A stretch of DNA of 64,000 bases from Diabrotica undecimpunctata. Taxonomy: Eukaryota; Arthropoda; Insecta; Coleoptera; Chrysomelidae. Position numbers and translations under genes: made by a program. This document shows, one piece after another, positions 34,546-44,385 of this stretch (position 1 is its first letter; each line of letters begins with the position of its first letter). Below the pieces are notes generated by a model. That model was not told the origin of the DNA, did not search any database, and worked only from the letters and a program-made list of their open reading frames with translations. The stretch is taken from the NCBI RefSeq assembly GCF_040954645.1, contig NC_092803.1, positions 83,528,917 to 83,592,916 of the forward strand, given 5' to 3'.

Positions 34546-35230
34546 AAATCTGAGCGTCCCGATCAGTAACTCTATATGTAGGCCCAGGATGGCGGAATCT
34601 ACAGGACTCTCCAGCTCTGCATGAACCCCTCAAGAAGAAATAACAGTCTACAGACTTTGAAAGACACGATCTCTTCGGATTAATACAACACACAGTAATT
34701 CGTACGCCGGTTTCTCGGAAGATTACTTCAAGCATGCTTCTGACAATCTTCCAATCCAGATTTTCTAGTGCATGGCCTATCTTGGGTAAGGCCAAATTCT
34801 TGATGTCATAATTGCACACGATTTTCTTCAAATTAGTTAGAGCACGCCATATATCCTCGTAGCTTGCCCTGTCTGTATACGACTTCCTGGTCACCATATA
34901 CAGCAAAGATCGAGAACCATCTTCTAATCTCAATACTCTTCCAACTTTAGGCTGCTGGTTTTTTAACTCGTCCAAACGACCGAATTTCTCATAAAATACG
35001 GATGAGATTCCTTTAGTCATCTCAAGATCTTGGGCAACACAGTGGGCTAGAGAGACGTTATGCGGAACACTAAAAAGATCCTGCTGAACTTCTGTGGTCA
35101 CGCCGAATCTAGCACTCTTTCTCTTTGCGTAATTTGACATAAATTCATTAAAGCTTGGTCGCCGGTCATCTTTGATCTCATGTTGAAGGGTTCGTGCTTC
35201 TTCTGTGTCATTTGAGCCAGCAGGACGCAA
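34544..35230 (-). CDS. Macro-domain (TARG1/OARD1-like) plus CCCH zinc finger frame of Gypsy-B
   Basis: About 228 residues, open from a TTG near 35230 (no ATG at the start). Residues about 48-181 form a macro domain close to the TARG1/OARD1 type, which removes ADP-ribose from glutamate. Seen: DLFSVPHNVSLAHCVAQD, GISSVFYEKFG, a KVGRVLRLEDGSRSLLYMV strand, TRKSYTDRASYEDI, then LALPKIGHALENLDW and VRITVC. The TRK lysine matches the family's catalytic lysine region. The acidic residue of the G-x-G-L-D motif is Glu (HALE). Residues 196-214 are a CCCH zinc finger, C-x7-C-x5-C-x3-H, usually RNA-binding. The frame overlaps the pol end by 23 bases in the +1 frame and may be reached by frameshift or have been part of Pol. 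It ends on the polypurine tract. Function is inferred. Confidence 0.85.
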   Translation of the reverse strand: MRPAGSNDTEEARTLQHEIKDDRRPSFNEFMSNYAKRKSARFGVTTEVQQDLFSVPHNVSLAHCVAQDLEMTKGISSVFYEKFGRLDELKNQQPKVGRVLRLEDGSRSLLYMVTRKSYTDRASYEDIWRALTNLKKIVCNYDIKNLALPKIGHALENLDWKIVRSMLEVIFRETGVRITVCCINPKRSCLSKSVDCYFFLRGSCRAGESCRFRHPGPTYRVTDRDAQI

Positions 35231-38200
35231 GACGATTTATGTGAACTACTTTTGGTTTACCTTTCGGCAACTTCTTAATTCGGTATATTACGTCATTTAT
35301 TTTCTTTTTAATTTCATACGGACCTTCCCATTGTCTTTGCAGTTTGGGAGACAAGCCTCGACGACGTTGTGGATTATAAAGCCACACAAGATCACCTACT
35401 TCGTAGCTTTCACTCTTGCATCGAGAATCATATTGATCTTTCATTCTGTCACTGGCTATCTGGATGTGTTGTCGGGCAAGTTCTTGAATGTTGTTCATTC
35501 TTAACTTCAGGCGGTCGACATAATCTTCGCTTGCAACATGTTCTTCGGAAGGTCTGCAGCCAAACTCTAGGTCGCAGGGCAAACGAACTTCACGACCTAA
35601 CATCAGGCAGGTTGGAGTCTGGCCTGTAGTTTCATTTACGGCCGAGCGATAGGCCATTAGGAATAAATGAATGTGCTGGTCCCAATCTCTTTGGTGTTCT
35701 GATACAACTTTGGACAGGTGTTTACCCATTGTTCGGTTCATTCTCTCGACCATTCCATCTGATTGAGGATGCAGGGGTGTCGTCCTGGTCTTATTGACAC
35801 CAATCAATTTACAAACGTTTTGGAAAAGGGTTGACTCGAAGTTTCGCCCTTGGTCGGAGTGGATCTCCAAGGGAACACCAAATCGGCTAAAGAATTCTTT
35901 AACAAGTACTTCTGCAACAGTAGCAGCTTCTTGATTTGGTATCGCATAGGCCTCAGTCCATTTCGTAAAATAATCCATGGCTACCAGGATATATTTATTT
36001 CCATCATTTGTCTCTGGAAGTGGACCTGCAATGTCGATTGCTACTCTTTCCATAGGACTACCAACATTGTACTGTCTCATGGGTGCCCTCTTTTTACCAA
36101 CTGGACCATTACTGGTTGCACACAATTCACATTTCCGGCACCACCTTCTTACATCATCTTTACAGTTCACCCAATAGAACCGTTCTCGAACCTTTTGCAG
36201 AGTCTTCGTGATACCAAAGTGTCCACCTGATGCACCGTCATGTAACTGATGCAATACTTCTGACACTTTACTTTTAGGTACAATCAACTGAAGCTTAGTT
36301 TCTGTACCATCATCGTTCTCAAAGGTTCTATACAGAAGATCATCTTTCAGCACTAGGCAATTCCATTGGCTCCAGTAACACTTGACTTCTGGACTACATG
36401 CACTAATGTCATGCCAAGAAGGTCTTTCACTTCGACGCATCCAATCCAATACTCTTTTTATACATGGATCATTTGCTTGAGCGTCTTGTAGCTGTTGAGG
36501 CTGCCATTGCTCATTAATGACGGTGGTTCGTCTCACGGGGCAAAGTCGTTCTTCCAATTTAAGACAGTGATTACAATTTGCACTGCACGGCAGTCTCGAA
36601 AGGGCATCAGCATTTGACTGAACTCTGCCAGCCCTGTGTTCGATCTCGTAATCATATTCTTGTAATCGTTCTAACCATCTTGCCATCTGGCCCTCTGGAT
36701 TACGAAATTGTAGGAGCCATTTTAGAGCAGCGTGATCCGTGCGAAGAAGAAACTTTCTGCCATACAAGTATTTATGGAAATGCTCACAAGCCTTCACTAC
36801 GCCTAGCAATTCTCTCCTGGTAACGCAATAGTTTCTTTCTGGTTTTGACAAGACTTTGCTAAAGTAAGCGATGACTTTCTCTTGCCCATCTTGGATTTGG
36901 GAAAGAACAGCTCCTATTGCACTGTTACTTGCATCTGTGTCCAACACAAATTTTCCTGCCTGTCTAGGGTAGCTTAAAATCGGTGCGCTGATCAGAGCCA
37001 TTTGTAAGTGTTCGAAAGCTCTTTGACACTCATCGCTCCATGTATATTCTTTGCCTTCTTCTGTCAACTTTGTTAATGGCTTGGAGATGTTGGCAAATCC
37101 TTTGACAAAACGTCGGTAATATGTACATAGGCCAAGAAAACTTCTAATTTCGTGTTTATCTCTTGGTACTGGCCAATCCTTAATTGCTGCAAGTTTTTCA
37201 GGATCAGCTGTTACACCATTACTTGCTACAATATGTCCCAAGTACTTCACTTCTCGTCGAAACAAGTGACATTTCTTCGGACTCAACTTCAGATTCGCTG
37301 CCCGCAATCGTTGAAAGACTTCTGTTAGGTTATTGGCATGTTCATCGAAGGATCTTCCAACTACAATTACATCATCCAAATAAACCAGGCATGTTTTCCA
37401 TGTTAGACCTCTTAAAACTGCCTCCATTAATCTTTCAAATGTGGCCGGGGCATTACATAAACCAAAGGGCATAACTGTGAACTGCCAAAGCCCTGATCCT
37501 ATCGAGAATGCGGTTTTTTCACGATCAGCTGGCTCCATGTCTACTTGCCAATATCCACTTTTCAGATCGAGTGTGGAGAACCAACGAGAACCAGAAAGTG
37601 TATCCAAAGTATCGTCTATTCTGGGCAAAGGATAACTATCTTTTTTAGTTACTGCATTGAGCTGTCGGTAGTCAATACAAAAACGTGTTGAACCATCTTT
37701 CTTCTTTACTAGCACTACTGGTGATGTCCATGGACTATTTGATGGTTCAATTACCCCTTGTTTGTTCATATCTTTGATGATGTCTTCGGCTTCATCTCTT
37801 TTCGCAAATGGAAGTCGTCTAGGTTGTTGTCTGATTGGCTGAGCGTCTCCGGTATTAATTTTATGCTTTACTATGCTTGTTTTGCCATTATCCTTCTTAT
37901 CCATGGCAAAAACATCTTGAAATTCCATCAGCATAGACTTCACTTTTTTAGTTCGTTCATCATCAAGATCTTGGCACGTTTTAATCATAGTCTCAACAAG
38001 CTCATTTGGATACTTAGATTTCGACGGTTTCTCATTAGTATTCATGGAACAAATCGAAGCCACGGGAACACACTGTCCGATCAAAGTTCTTTTACTTAAC
38101 TTAATAGCAGTTCCCTTTAAATTCATAACTCTTACAGGAACGACATCTCGAATTCTCACCAAAGCTTTTGCCGTTAGGAACTCGGCATTATTCACATCTT

Positions 38201-38786
38201 CGACCATCCTCAAACTTCCCTCTCGGCAGTAACCATCAGGTCTGGTCATCAAAATTTTCTCACTATTACCGGGTATTGTTACGTCACAAGTAGTTATTAA
38301 GCTGATAACATCTTCTTTGTCTTCATGAAACGGCAACTCTTCTCCACTGATCTCGAGAACTCCATCTTTGACATTCAATACAGCCCCAACTTTCCTTAGT
38401 AAATCCATCCCCAATATGAACTCATCGGAGATCTCTGCAATTAATACTGTATGATTCACTGTGGTCTGGCCAATGGATACTGACATATTAGCCTCGCCAT
38501 ATGTATTAATTATCTCACCAGTTGCTGTTCTAAGCTTTACTGTTGCAGGCAATAATTTAAGATGGCCTCGTACTACTTCTGGCCGTGCAATAGTTCTCGT
38601 TGCACCTGTATCTACCAAAAACGATCTACATTTATTATTGATACGACCCTCTATGTACAAGCTATGAATTCCACCTGAGGACGTAATGTTCACAGTTACT
38701 ATGGGGACTGTGTTTCTCGAGGTCGGCAGTTGCCCCTTGTTGTCGACCCGTTCTAGTTTTCCGACTGTTGTATCATTTTCTTGCAA
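35208..38786 (-). CDS. pol: Gypsy-B Pol (protease, RT, RNase H, integrase), intact frame
   Basis: About 1190 codons without a stop, entered from gag by a -1 frameshift near 38760. Domains: retropepsin ([14 protein letters not shown], about residue 55; FILGMDLL), RT (LDLKSGYWQV; catalytic TCLVYLDDVIVV), RNase H (LDTDASNSAIGAVL, TRRELLGVV, RTDHAALKW), integrase zinc finger (HDGASGGHFG, CRKCELCA) and core (IDIAGPLPE, SDQGRNFES, HPQSDGMVERMNRT). A C-terminal GPYEIKKKIND/RIKKLPKGKPKVVH segment follows. It stops at CWLK just after HINRLAS; in Gypsy-C the protein reads on from the same point into a linker and macro domain. All catalytic acids are present. Confidence 0.94.
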   Translation of the reverse strand: MQENDTTVGKLERVDNKGQLPTSRNTVPIVTVNITSSGGIHSLYIEGRINNKCRSFLVDTGATRTIARPEVVRGHLKLLPATVKLRTATGEIINTYGEANMSVSIGQTTVNHTVLIAEISDEFILGMDLLRKVGAVLNVKDGVLEISGEELPFHEDKEDVISLITTCDVTIPGNSEKILMTRPDGYCREGSLRMVEDVNNAEFLTAKALVRIRDVVPVRVMNLKGTAIKLSKRTLIGQCVPVASICSMNTNEKPSKSKYPNELVETMIKTCQDLDDERTKKVKSMLMEFQDVFAMDKKDNGKTSIVKHKINTGDAQPIRQQPRRLPFAKRDEAEDIIKDMNKQGVIEPSNSPWTSPVVLVKKKDGSTRFCIDYRQLNAVTKKDSYPLPRIDDTLDTLSGSRWFSTLDLKSGYWQVDMEPADREKTAFSIGSGLWQFTVMPFGLCNAPATFERLMEAVLRGLTWKTCLVYLDDVIVVGRSFDEHANNLTEVFQRLRAANLKLSPKKCHLFRREVKYLGHIVASNGVTADPEKLAAIKDWPVPRDKHEIRSFLGLCTYYRRFVKGFANISKPLTKLTEEGKEYTWSDECQRAFEHLQMALISAPILSYPRQAGKFVLDTDASNSAIGAVLSQIQDGQEKVIAYFSKVLSKPERNYCVTRRELLGVVKACEHFHKYLYGRKFLLRTDHAALKWLLQFRNPEGQMARWLERLQEYDYEIEHRAGRVQSNADALSRLPCSANCNHCLKLEERLCPVRRTTVINEQWQPQQLQDAQANDPCIKRVLDWMRRSERPSWHDISACSPEVKCYWSQWNCLVLKDDLLYRTFENDDGTETKLQLIVPKSKVSEVLHQLHDGASGGHFGITKTLQKVRERFYWVNCKDDVRRWCRKCELCATSNGPVGKKRAPMRQYNVGSPMERVAIDIAGPLPETNDGNKYILVAMDYFTKWTEAYAIPNQEAATVAEVLVKEFFSRFGVPLEIHSDQGRNFESTLFQNVCKLIGVNKTRTTPLHPQSDGMVERMNRTMGKHLSKVVSEHQRDWDQHIHLFLMAYRSAVNETTGQTPTCLMLGREVRLPCDLEFGCRPSEEHVASEDYVDRLKLRMNNIQELARQHIQIASDRMKDQYDSRCKSESYEVGDLVWLYNPQRRRGLSPKLQRQWEGPYEIKKKINDVIYRIKKLPKGKPKVVHINRLASCWLK

Positions 38787-40082
38787 TTACGGCGAATATG
38801 ACCTACGTCACCGCAATTCCAACATCTGGGCTCGCGTCTCTTCGGCATCGTGTTACGAACTACTTTTCGTACCATTTCTTCCAGACGTTCATCGTTTGGT
38901 TCGTCGCCTTCTTCAATAGTTCTTACTCGATGACTCCGTGAAGTTTGACTGGCTGTTTCATGTTCCAAGGCAATAGCAAGCGCTTCATCTAGAACCTTCG
39001 GTCTTGCTAGTCGTAAAGCTTTCTGTAATTCACTTTCTTTTAACCCATTGACGAAGGTATCTACAGCAATTTCTTCTAAAATGTTGTCTGGTACCTCCGG
39101 ATAAGCCAACCGCACTATACGAGCAACATCTGCTTCAAACTCTTGCAAATTTTCACTTGCTCGTTGAATTCTACTTCTTAGTTGCGCCTTGTAGACTTGT
39201 TGTAGATGGGCATCTCCGTAACGTTTATCTAGTCGGGTGAACAAGGTCTGGTAACATTTTTCTTGACCCTTAGGAATCGATCTTAGGATATCCGCAGCAT
39301 CACCTCGTAAAGCAGCAGTCAAGGAAACAGCTTTTTCTTGTTCTGTCCAATGATTGGCTGTCGCAATAGCTTCAAATTGTCTAAGGTATATGGACCAAGA
39401 AGACTTTCCATCAAATGGTGGCAATTTGAATCTCATATTATGTGTCGTTTCGTCTCTAGGTGATTCTTCTTTCACTACCGGATCTAAGGCTATTGTGTTA
39501 ACTGGTGGTAGCACTTTTGTATTAGTTATCATGCTCTCTAACTGTTTGATCTTCTCTTCTACTTTGTCAAATGTTCTTGAGACTTCTTCAAATTTCTCAT
39601 TGTTTTGATTCCATACTTGTATAATTATTTGAGAAGTCTCGTCGAATCTTCTAGCAACATTTTCGAATTTCTCTTCATTTTGTTTAGCTGCTTCTTTAAT
39701 AATTTGAGACGTTTCATCGAATCTTTTGGAAACGTTCTCAAATTTATCATCATTTTTTTTAGAAGATTCTTCTATCATTTGAGACGTTTCATTGAATCTT
39801 TCATCATTTTTTTTAGAAGATTCTTCTATCATTTGAGACGTTTCATTGAATCTTTCATCATTTTTTTTTAGAAGATTCTTCTATCATTTGCGAGACATTT
39901 TTTATTTTCATTAAGACTGCTTCTTCTGCTGACTGGAACTGGAATGTCTCTGGGTCTTCTCCATTCTTGTTGAGAACAGTCTTCAGTCGTTCTTGAAGTA
40001 TCTTTTTGGACCCGCTGCAGTCTTCATCGCGTTCTTCTAGTTGCTCACGCAACTGTTTTACTGAAAGTTCTACTAGCAGCAT
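38753..40082 (-). pseudogene. gag: Gypsy-B Gag with SAP domain, one-base frameshift
   Basis: Starts at the ATG complementary to 40082-40080 (MLLVELSV). Residues about 3-45 form a SAP domain (LSVKQLREQLEERDED, KKILQERLKTVL), a motif known for binding AT-rich DNA and chromatin. A coiled-coil region of repeated units (SQMIEESSKKND, RFDETSQII) follows, then the gypsy capsid domain (FKLPPFDGKSSWSIYLRQFE, RGDAADILRSI) and one zinc knuckle (CWNCGDVGHIRRNC). The frame breaks at a 9-T run (39861-39869), where sister repeat units have eight T, so replication slippage is the likely cause. The C-terminal stop TAG (38755-38753) follows the GGAAAAC slip site. Confidence 0.9.
38756..38762 (-). promoter_or_regulatory. 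gag/pol frameshift site GGAAAAC before TAG (Gypsy-B)
   Basis: In the gag frame the minus strand reads tcG GAA AAC TAG; a -1 slip enters pol as GKLERV. The 19 bases GGAAAACTAGAACGGGTCG are identical in Gypsy-C (60225-60243), although the neighbouring coding sequence differs. The GGA first triplet is like the GGATTTA site used by some retroviruses. Use is inferred. Confidence 0.65.
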
Positions 40083-40222
40083 CTTTGTCAGGCACACACG
40101 TACTTTTTAAATGTTCTTTTCGTACAAAGATCACTACCGACTACGCGGATGTTCCCGACGAACAATACTTTTCAAAAGTTCAAAAGTCTTTTTCAAAAGT
40201 CACTGCTGAATTTATTTCTTTT

Positions 40223-40240
40223 ACTCACACCGTAACACCA
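40223..40240 (-). other. Candidate primer binding site of Gypsy-B
   Basis: One base inside the 5' LTR the minus strand begins TGGTGTTACGGTGTGAGT. Position and TGG start fit; the tRNA was not identified. Confidence 0.45.
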
Positions 40241-40241
40241 C

Positions 40242-40520
40242 TGTAGCGTGATTAAATAAAACGAGCGGTTCGAATTTATATACATATATTTATTTATAAC
40301 TTTACAGTTCGGTACTCTCTTATCAACTAAACTAACTTCTAACATCGCGTCATTTATATACCAAAAGTATTAAGTTCCAGAACATTCAGGAGTTGTCCCA
40401 CCTCTAATTCGCCTACGTGACCTGTTGTTCTGTCTCTCACTCGAAGGATCGCGAATGTTCTTGTGGCCTTGTTAGAGTTGTAACCGTTATATGAGCCATG
40501 TCAAAAGCATGTTCGTAACA
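40242..40520 (-). repeat. Gypsy-B 5' LTR
   Basis: 279 bp, near-identical to 34254-34532, followed on the plus strand by the ATAC duplication. Confidence 0.94.
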
Positions 40521-40737
40521 ATACGAATGCCTATGGGATACATCTTCTTTTATTTTTACTCTTAAATTGTTCTTTAATTAATTCAACATTTTGCAAATAT
40601 TGAATTAATTTCCCATCGTGTGTATTTGTGTAAATTACATCCAGAAATATTTTGATTTCTTTAATTATATCATTTAAAATGTTTAAAACTGAGAAAAACC
40701 TATGACAAAATTGGCAACCTCGCACAGGTCCTGTCAT
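40521..40737 (-). pseudogene. Probable continuation of the mariner-type relic upstream of Gypsy-B
   Basis: Removing Gypsy-B and one ATAC joins this stretch to the transposase relic at 33820-34253. A 68-codon frame (MTGPVRGCQFCHRFF) is open here, but I do not recognise a transposase motif in it. It may instead be flanking DNA. Confidence 0.3.
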
Positions 40738-41579
40738 ACTTCAATGCAAAAAAAAATAATAAATACAAATGTTATATTAGCAAAATTTATTATTTTGGTG
40801 AATATTAAATAACTTAATATTAAGTAACTTATTAAATATTTCGCACTAATATGATATAAAAAAAAAGGTTAGTAGAAATATATAGTTCTGTTTTATAAAA
40901 ATATGGCTCAAATTAGCGTGGCTGATAACCCAAACCGAACCGATAATTTTTATGAAATATGTAAAAACTACACAACTACTCGTCCTGGTTATATTACAAG
41001 TGATTTGCTATTTATAAACTATCAGAACTGTGAACACACTTCCCAAAGAACTCATTACTAAATTTAGCAAAATGCGGAAAGATGTTGCCGATTTTCTAAA
41101 AATAAAAAATCCAGTAAAATAATATGTGCATAATTTTCGTAGATCTTCTGCAAATCTACTCGTTGATGCAGGTTGTGGTATAACTGCTTTGAAATGCCAT
41201 GGTGGATAGAAAATGTCAGCAGTGGATGAAAGCTACATAGACAATTCCATAATTAAAAAAAATGATGCAGCTAAAAAAAATCAGGCTCCATCAAGTAAAT
41301 AATTTTAATTATTATGCAAACGATAAAAAGATTTCTGCAAATAGTTAAACTATTAATATATTTGCTTCCCTAATTACTTTTACTCCCATATCCTCGAATG
41401 TCGATAGTTATTGTTCGTTATTCCTGCCATGATTTAAACCCTTGTCTTGCATTTTTGATTTCGTCGATGATTATGTTCAATATTAAATTGAAGAGTAGCG
41501 GGTTTAAACTAGGTAATTACAGAGATAATACCTATGATATAATATGCGCTCGACGTAATTTTGATCTCTCTGTCTCTCC
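40738..41579. other. Intron DNA without recognised genes
   Basis: AT-rich. The piece at 40914-40950 is inverted relative to 31281-31315. Nothing else seen. Confidence 0.4.
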
Positions 41580-42730
41580 AATGGCGCTATAGCTTAAGTC
41601 GGGCCCAGACCTCCCCCAGCATCCACCTCCAAGCATCCGTTTTCTTGGCTGTTCTCCACAAGTTATCAACCCTTAATATCTCTTTAGCGTCGGTTCTCAC
41701 TTCGTCCATCTAGCTCTTCCTTAGTCTCCCTACTGGCCGACGTCTCACCATAGTTCCATTAAGCGTTCTACTAGATTTTCATTCTTATAAGGTAGCCTGC
41801 CAAGCGCAATTTTTTTATGTTTACATACTTTGCTATAGAGGGTTCTTTGTAATATTGATACAACTCGTGGTTAAACCTTATTCTTTACATACACCTGCGG
41901 CAGATAAAATTATGTTTTGTTAACAATCATTATCCTTTCCCGTGTTCCCTGTACCTCGCTACAGTCCTCAGTTTTCTATACGCCCAGGTCTGTGAGCAGT
42001 TTTACAACTTCAATATTCGTGTCTATTGTTTAATTTTGCAAGTTTCGTTATTTCCTTGCCCGCATTAGGGCTGTAGTTTTATCTACGTTGACGGCTAGTC
42101 CTATTTCTTTCACACACTCTTCAAGACCCACATAAAGTTCTGGTATCTCTTTTACGGTTCCACCCACCCATATATTAAACAGAGTCAGAGCCAGCCGATT
42201 TACCTGATTCAGCCTTAGTTATCTGGAAGGAATCTGTTAATTGGTTTTGGACTAGTACTTGCGCTTCTGAGTCATGATGACTTGAATTAATTTTACCAAT
42301 TTCATCTCTGTGTATATTTATCTATATAGTCGTTATAGGCTTGTCGAAAATCTGCAAAGATTTGGTAGATATCTATGTTGAGCTCCCAGATTTTATTTAG
42401 TATTTATTTTACGTTGAAAACTGGTCAATAGTAGACCGTCCTTTGAGTTCTGCCTGGTATTCTGTTATGATTTGCTCTCTGAAGTGACTCAATATCCTGT
42501 TTATGATCCACGTAAACAGCTTATAGCTCACACAGAGAAAGGATATGCCTCTATACTTTTGAGCTGAGTTTGTCTTCCTTCTCGTGGATTGAGCATATAC
42601 TTGTTTTTTTTTCAGTCTACTAGAAATTTGTTCTATGTTTTGCATGTCTTTTATTAGTTTATGAAAACCTGGGGCTTTATTATTCTGCAATGCTTTAATC
42701 TCATCTATTATTTCTTGTCTTGGGAGTGGG
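41580..42730 (-). pseudogene. Non-LTR retrotransposon relic (RT to 3' end)
   Basis: The minus strand reads RT motifs NNKAPGFHKLIKDM, then YRGISFLCVSYKLFTWIINR and the GRSTIDQF block (42690-42409). After several breaks it reads EECVKEIGLAVNVDKT, LGRLPYKNENLVER-like sequence and a C-terminus VGRLRKSWMDEVRTDAKEIL, then WRTAKKTDAWRWMLGEV. It ends at about 41580. Numerous stops and frame changes show long decay. It lies in the large prominin intron on the same strand as the gene. Confidence 0.75.
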
Positions 42731-44359
42731 TATCTTAATTCATTACCCAGGTTCTCACCTTATTTTTATCTCCAAATTCAATACTGCATGGGCTATATTT
42801 GTTTGTATTTACTCTATTACCTAACCCTGGCCCTGGCCCAGGCTTTTGCAGCCTGGTTTTATTGCTGGTTTATCACTAATAATTTGTCTTTGACTATTTC
42901 TAAAAAGATTAGTGCGCATTTATATTCCTCTCTGAGTTATTTCAGGAATTTATATTCTCCTCCAATGTCACCCTGATTGAAATCTTCCTCCATTTTTAGC
43001 ATTTGGTCGTTTTCGTGTCTCCTCTTCTTTCTTATGCATATTTTGTCTACCTTTCTTAATTCCTTATAAAATTTTCGCGCTTTTCTCGTGTTCTTCTGTA
43101 CTATACTCAAGTATACTGTATGTATAGTTCATTCATCAGAGTTAGAGTGAGATGTATGAAATGGAAATGGACAAGTAGTTTGGTGTCTAGCAGAAGAATT
43201 CCAATGTAACCGAAAGGCAAATTCTATAAAACTTATTAGAAGATGATGCAAAATAAGAGAGTATACAATTAAAAATATGAACGAATTATATTTAACGTCG
43301 AGATGATAATGACACTGTTTGGACTTAATCCAAACTGGCAATAGCGTTCCCACGTCTTACTTCTCGCTGCATCATTGCGCGGTCCAAAATTTGACTCTGC
43401 GAAAGATTGCACGGAAAATCTCTTTCTCTTTACGTTCAACTGCCGACCCGAGAAGACACACCGCTCTTAAGTTTCAACTGCCGCACGGTGAATCATACGA
43501 TCACGTGTTAACAATAATTGTAAATTATGTTTTTCTTACACAAGCAGAGAGCAAATAAATAGTAACTGTATTATCTATCAAACAATTTAAAGCCATACTA
43601 TTTATAATTGAAATCCATTTCCTATGAGTAAGAAGTACTTTATTTAAATACACACAACAAAAAGAACCATCGCTTAATGGAAATATACCAAAAATTCGAA
43701 AGAATAATCCGAAGTAATTATACCTAATTACTTGTACCCAACCGAAATATTTATTCGGCTATGCTTGGACGGTGTTAGAGAATCCCTGCTCGCTTGAGAC
43801 ACAATATAAAGAATCGCTGAGTTGCAGTCTTGGAAGTATTAATGGTAGAGGATGATCAGAGAAGGTAATTAAAGGAATGGTAACTAAAGGATTAATAGTA
43901 AAAGAAGGTCAAAGAAGACCTGAGAGAAGATACGTCGATAAAGCATGTCCATTAAGGATTTTGGCATGGCCAAGATAGAATCTTGAAAAAATTTAATTTG
44001 GGATGTCGAGATCCCATAGGGATAATCAAAATAGAATTAAAAATTAGGAGGTTATTTATCATACATTAAAAGGGGTATATTTCACCAACGTATAGCTACT
44101 CTTTAGATTATGATTGTGAAAAGACCATGACGTAAAATAATGACGACAAATAAAAAACTAAAATAACTGCATAATAAATCTTATATCAATAGCTTTGTCA
44201 GGACAAGCAATATAAGAATGAATCATATTTCGAAAATAGAAATACCTAAGTGGCACTAAATAGGACCACAATAACTAAAATTAGAAAAGAAATAAAACTG
44301 ATGGATTTTGGAGAAACTGAAGAGTATCTTAAAAAAAATTGAAAAATGAAGAAATAAAA
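42731..44359. other. Intron DNA, mostly unrecognised
   Basis: Plus-strand frames around 43850-43990 (KEGQRRPERRYVDK) faintly resemble a non-LTR C-terminus but are too decayed to call. The frames at 43129-43558 have no motif. No RNA gene seen. Confidence 0.35.
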
Positions 44360-44385
44360 TGTGTGTGTGTGTGTGTGTGTGTTTT
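44360..44385. repeat. (GT)n microsatellite
   Basis: About 11-12 pure GT units followed by a T-rich stretch. Confidence 0.95.

Larger units (their letters stand above)
34254..40520 (-). mobile_element. Gypsy-B: Ty3/gypsy element with a macro-domain/CCCH frame
   Basis: A 6.3-kb element on the minus strand with 279-bp LTRs differing at one position (C/T in CTTGTGGTCTTG), TG...CA ends, and the 4-bp target duplication ATAC at 34250-34253 and 40521-40524. Order in the direction of transcription: LTR, primer site, SAP-domain gag, pol by -1 frameshift, a macro-domain plus CCCH zinc-finger frame, polypurine tract, LTR. It is young, but gag carries a one-base slippage insertion. It is inserted in a mariner-type relic within the 23-kb prominin intron. 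Confidence 0.94.

Noticed and set aside
39605..39871. Plus-strand Phe-rich frame opposite Gypsy-B gag
   Set aside because: Antisense shadow of the repeated coiled-coil region.
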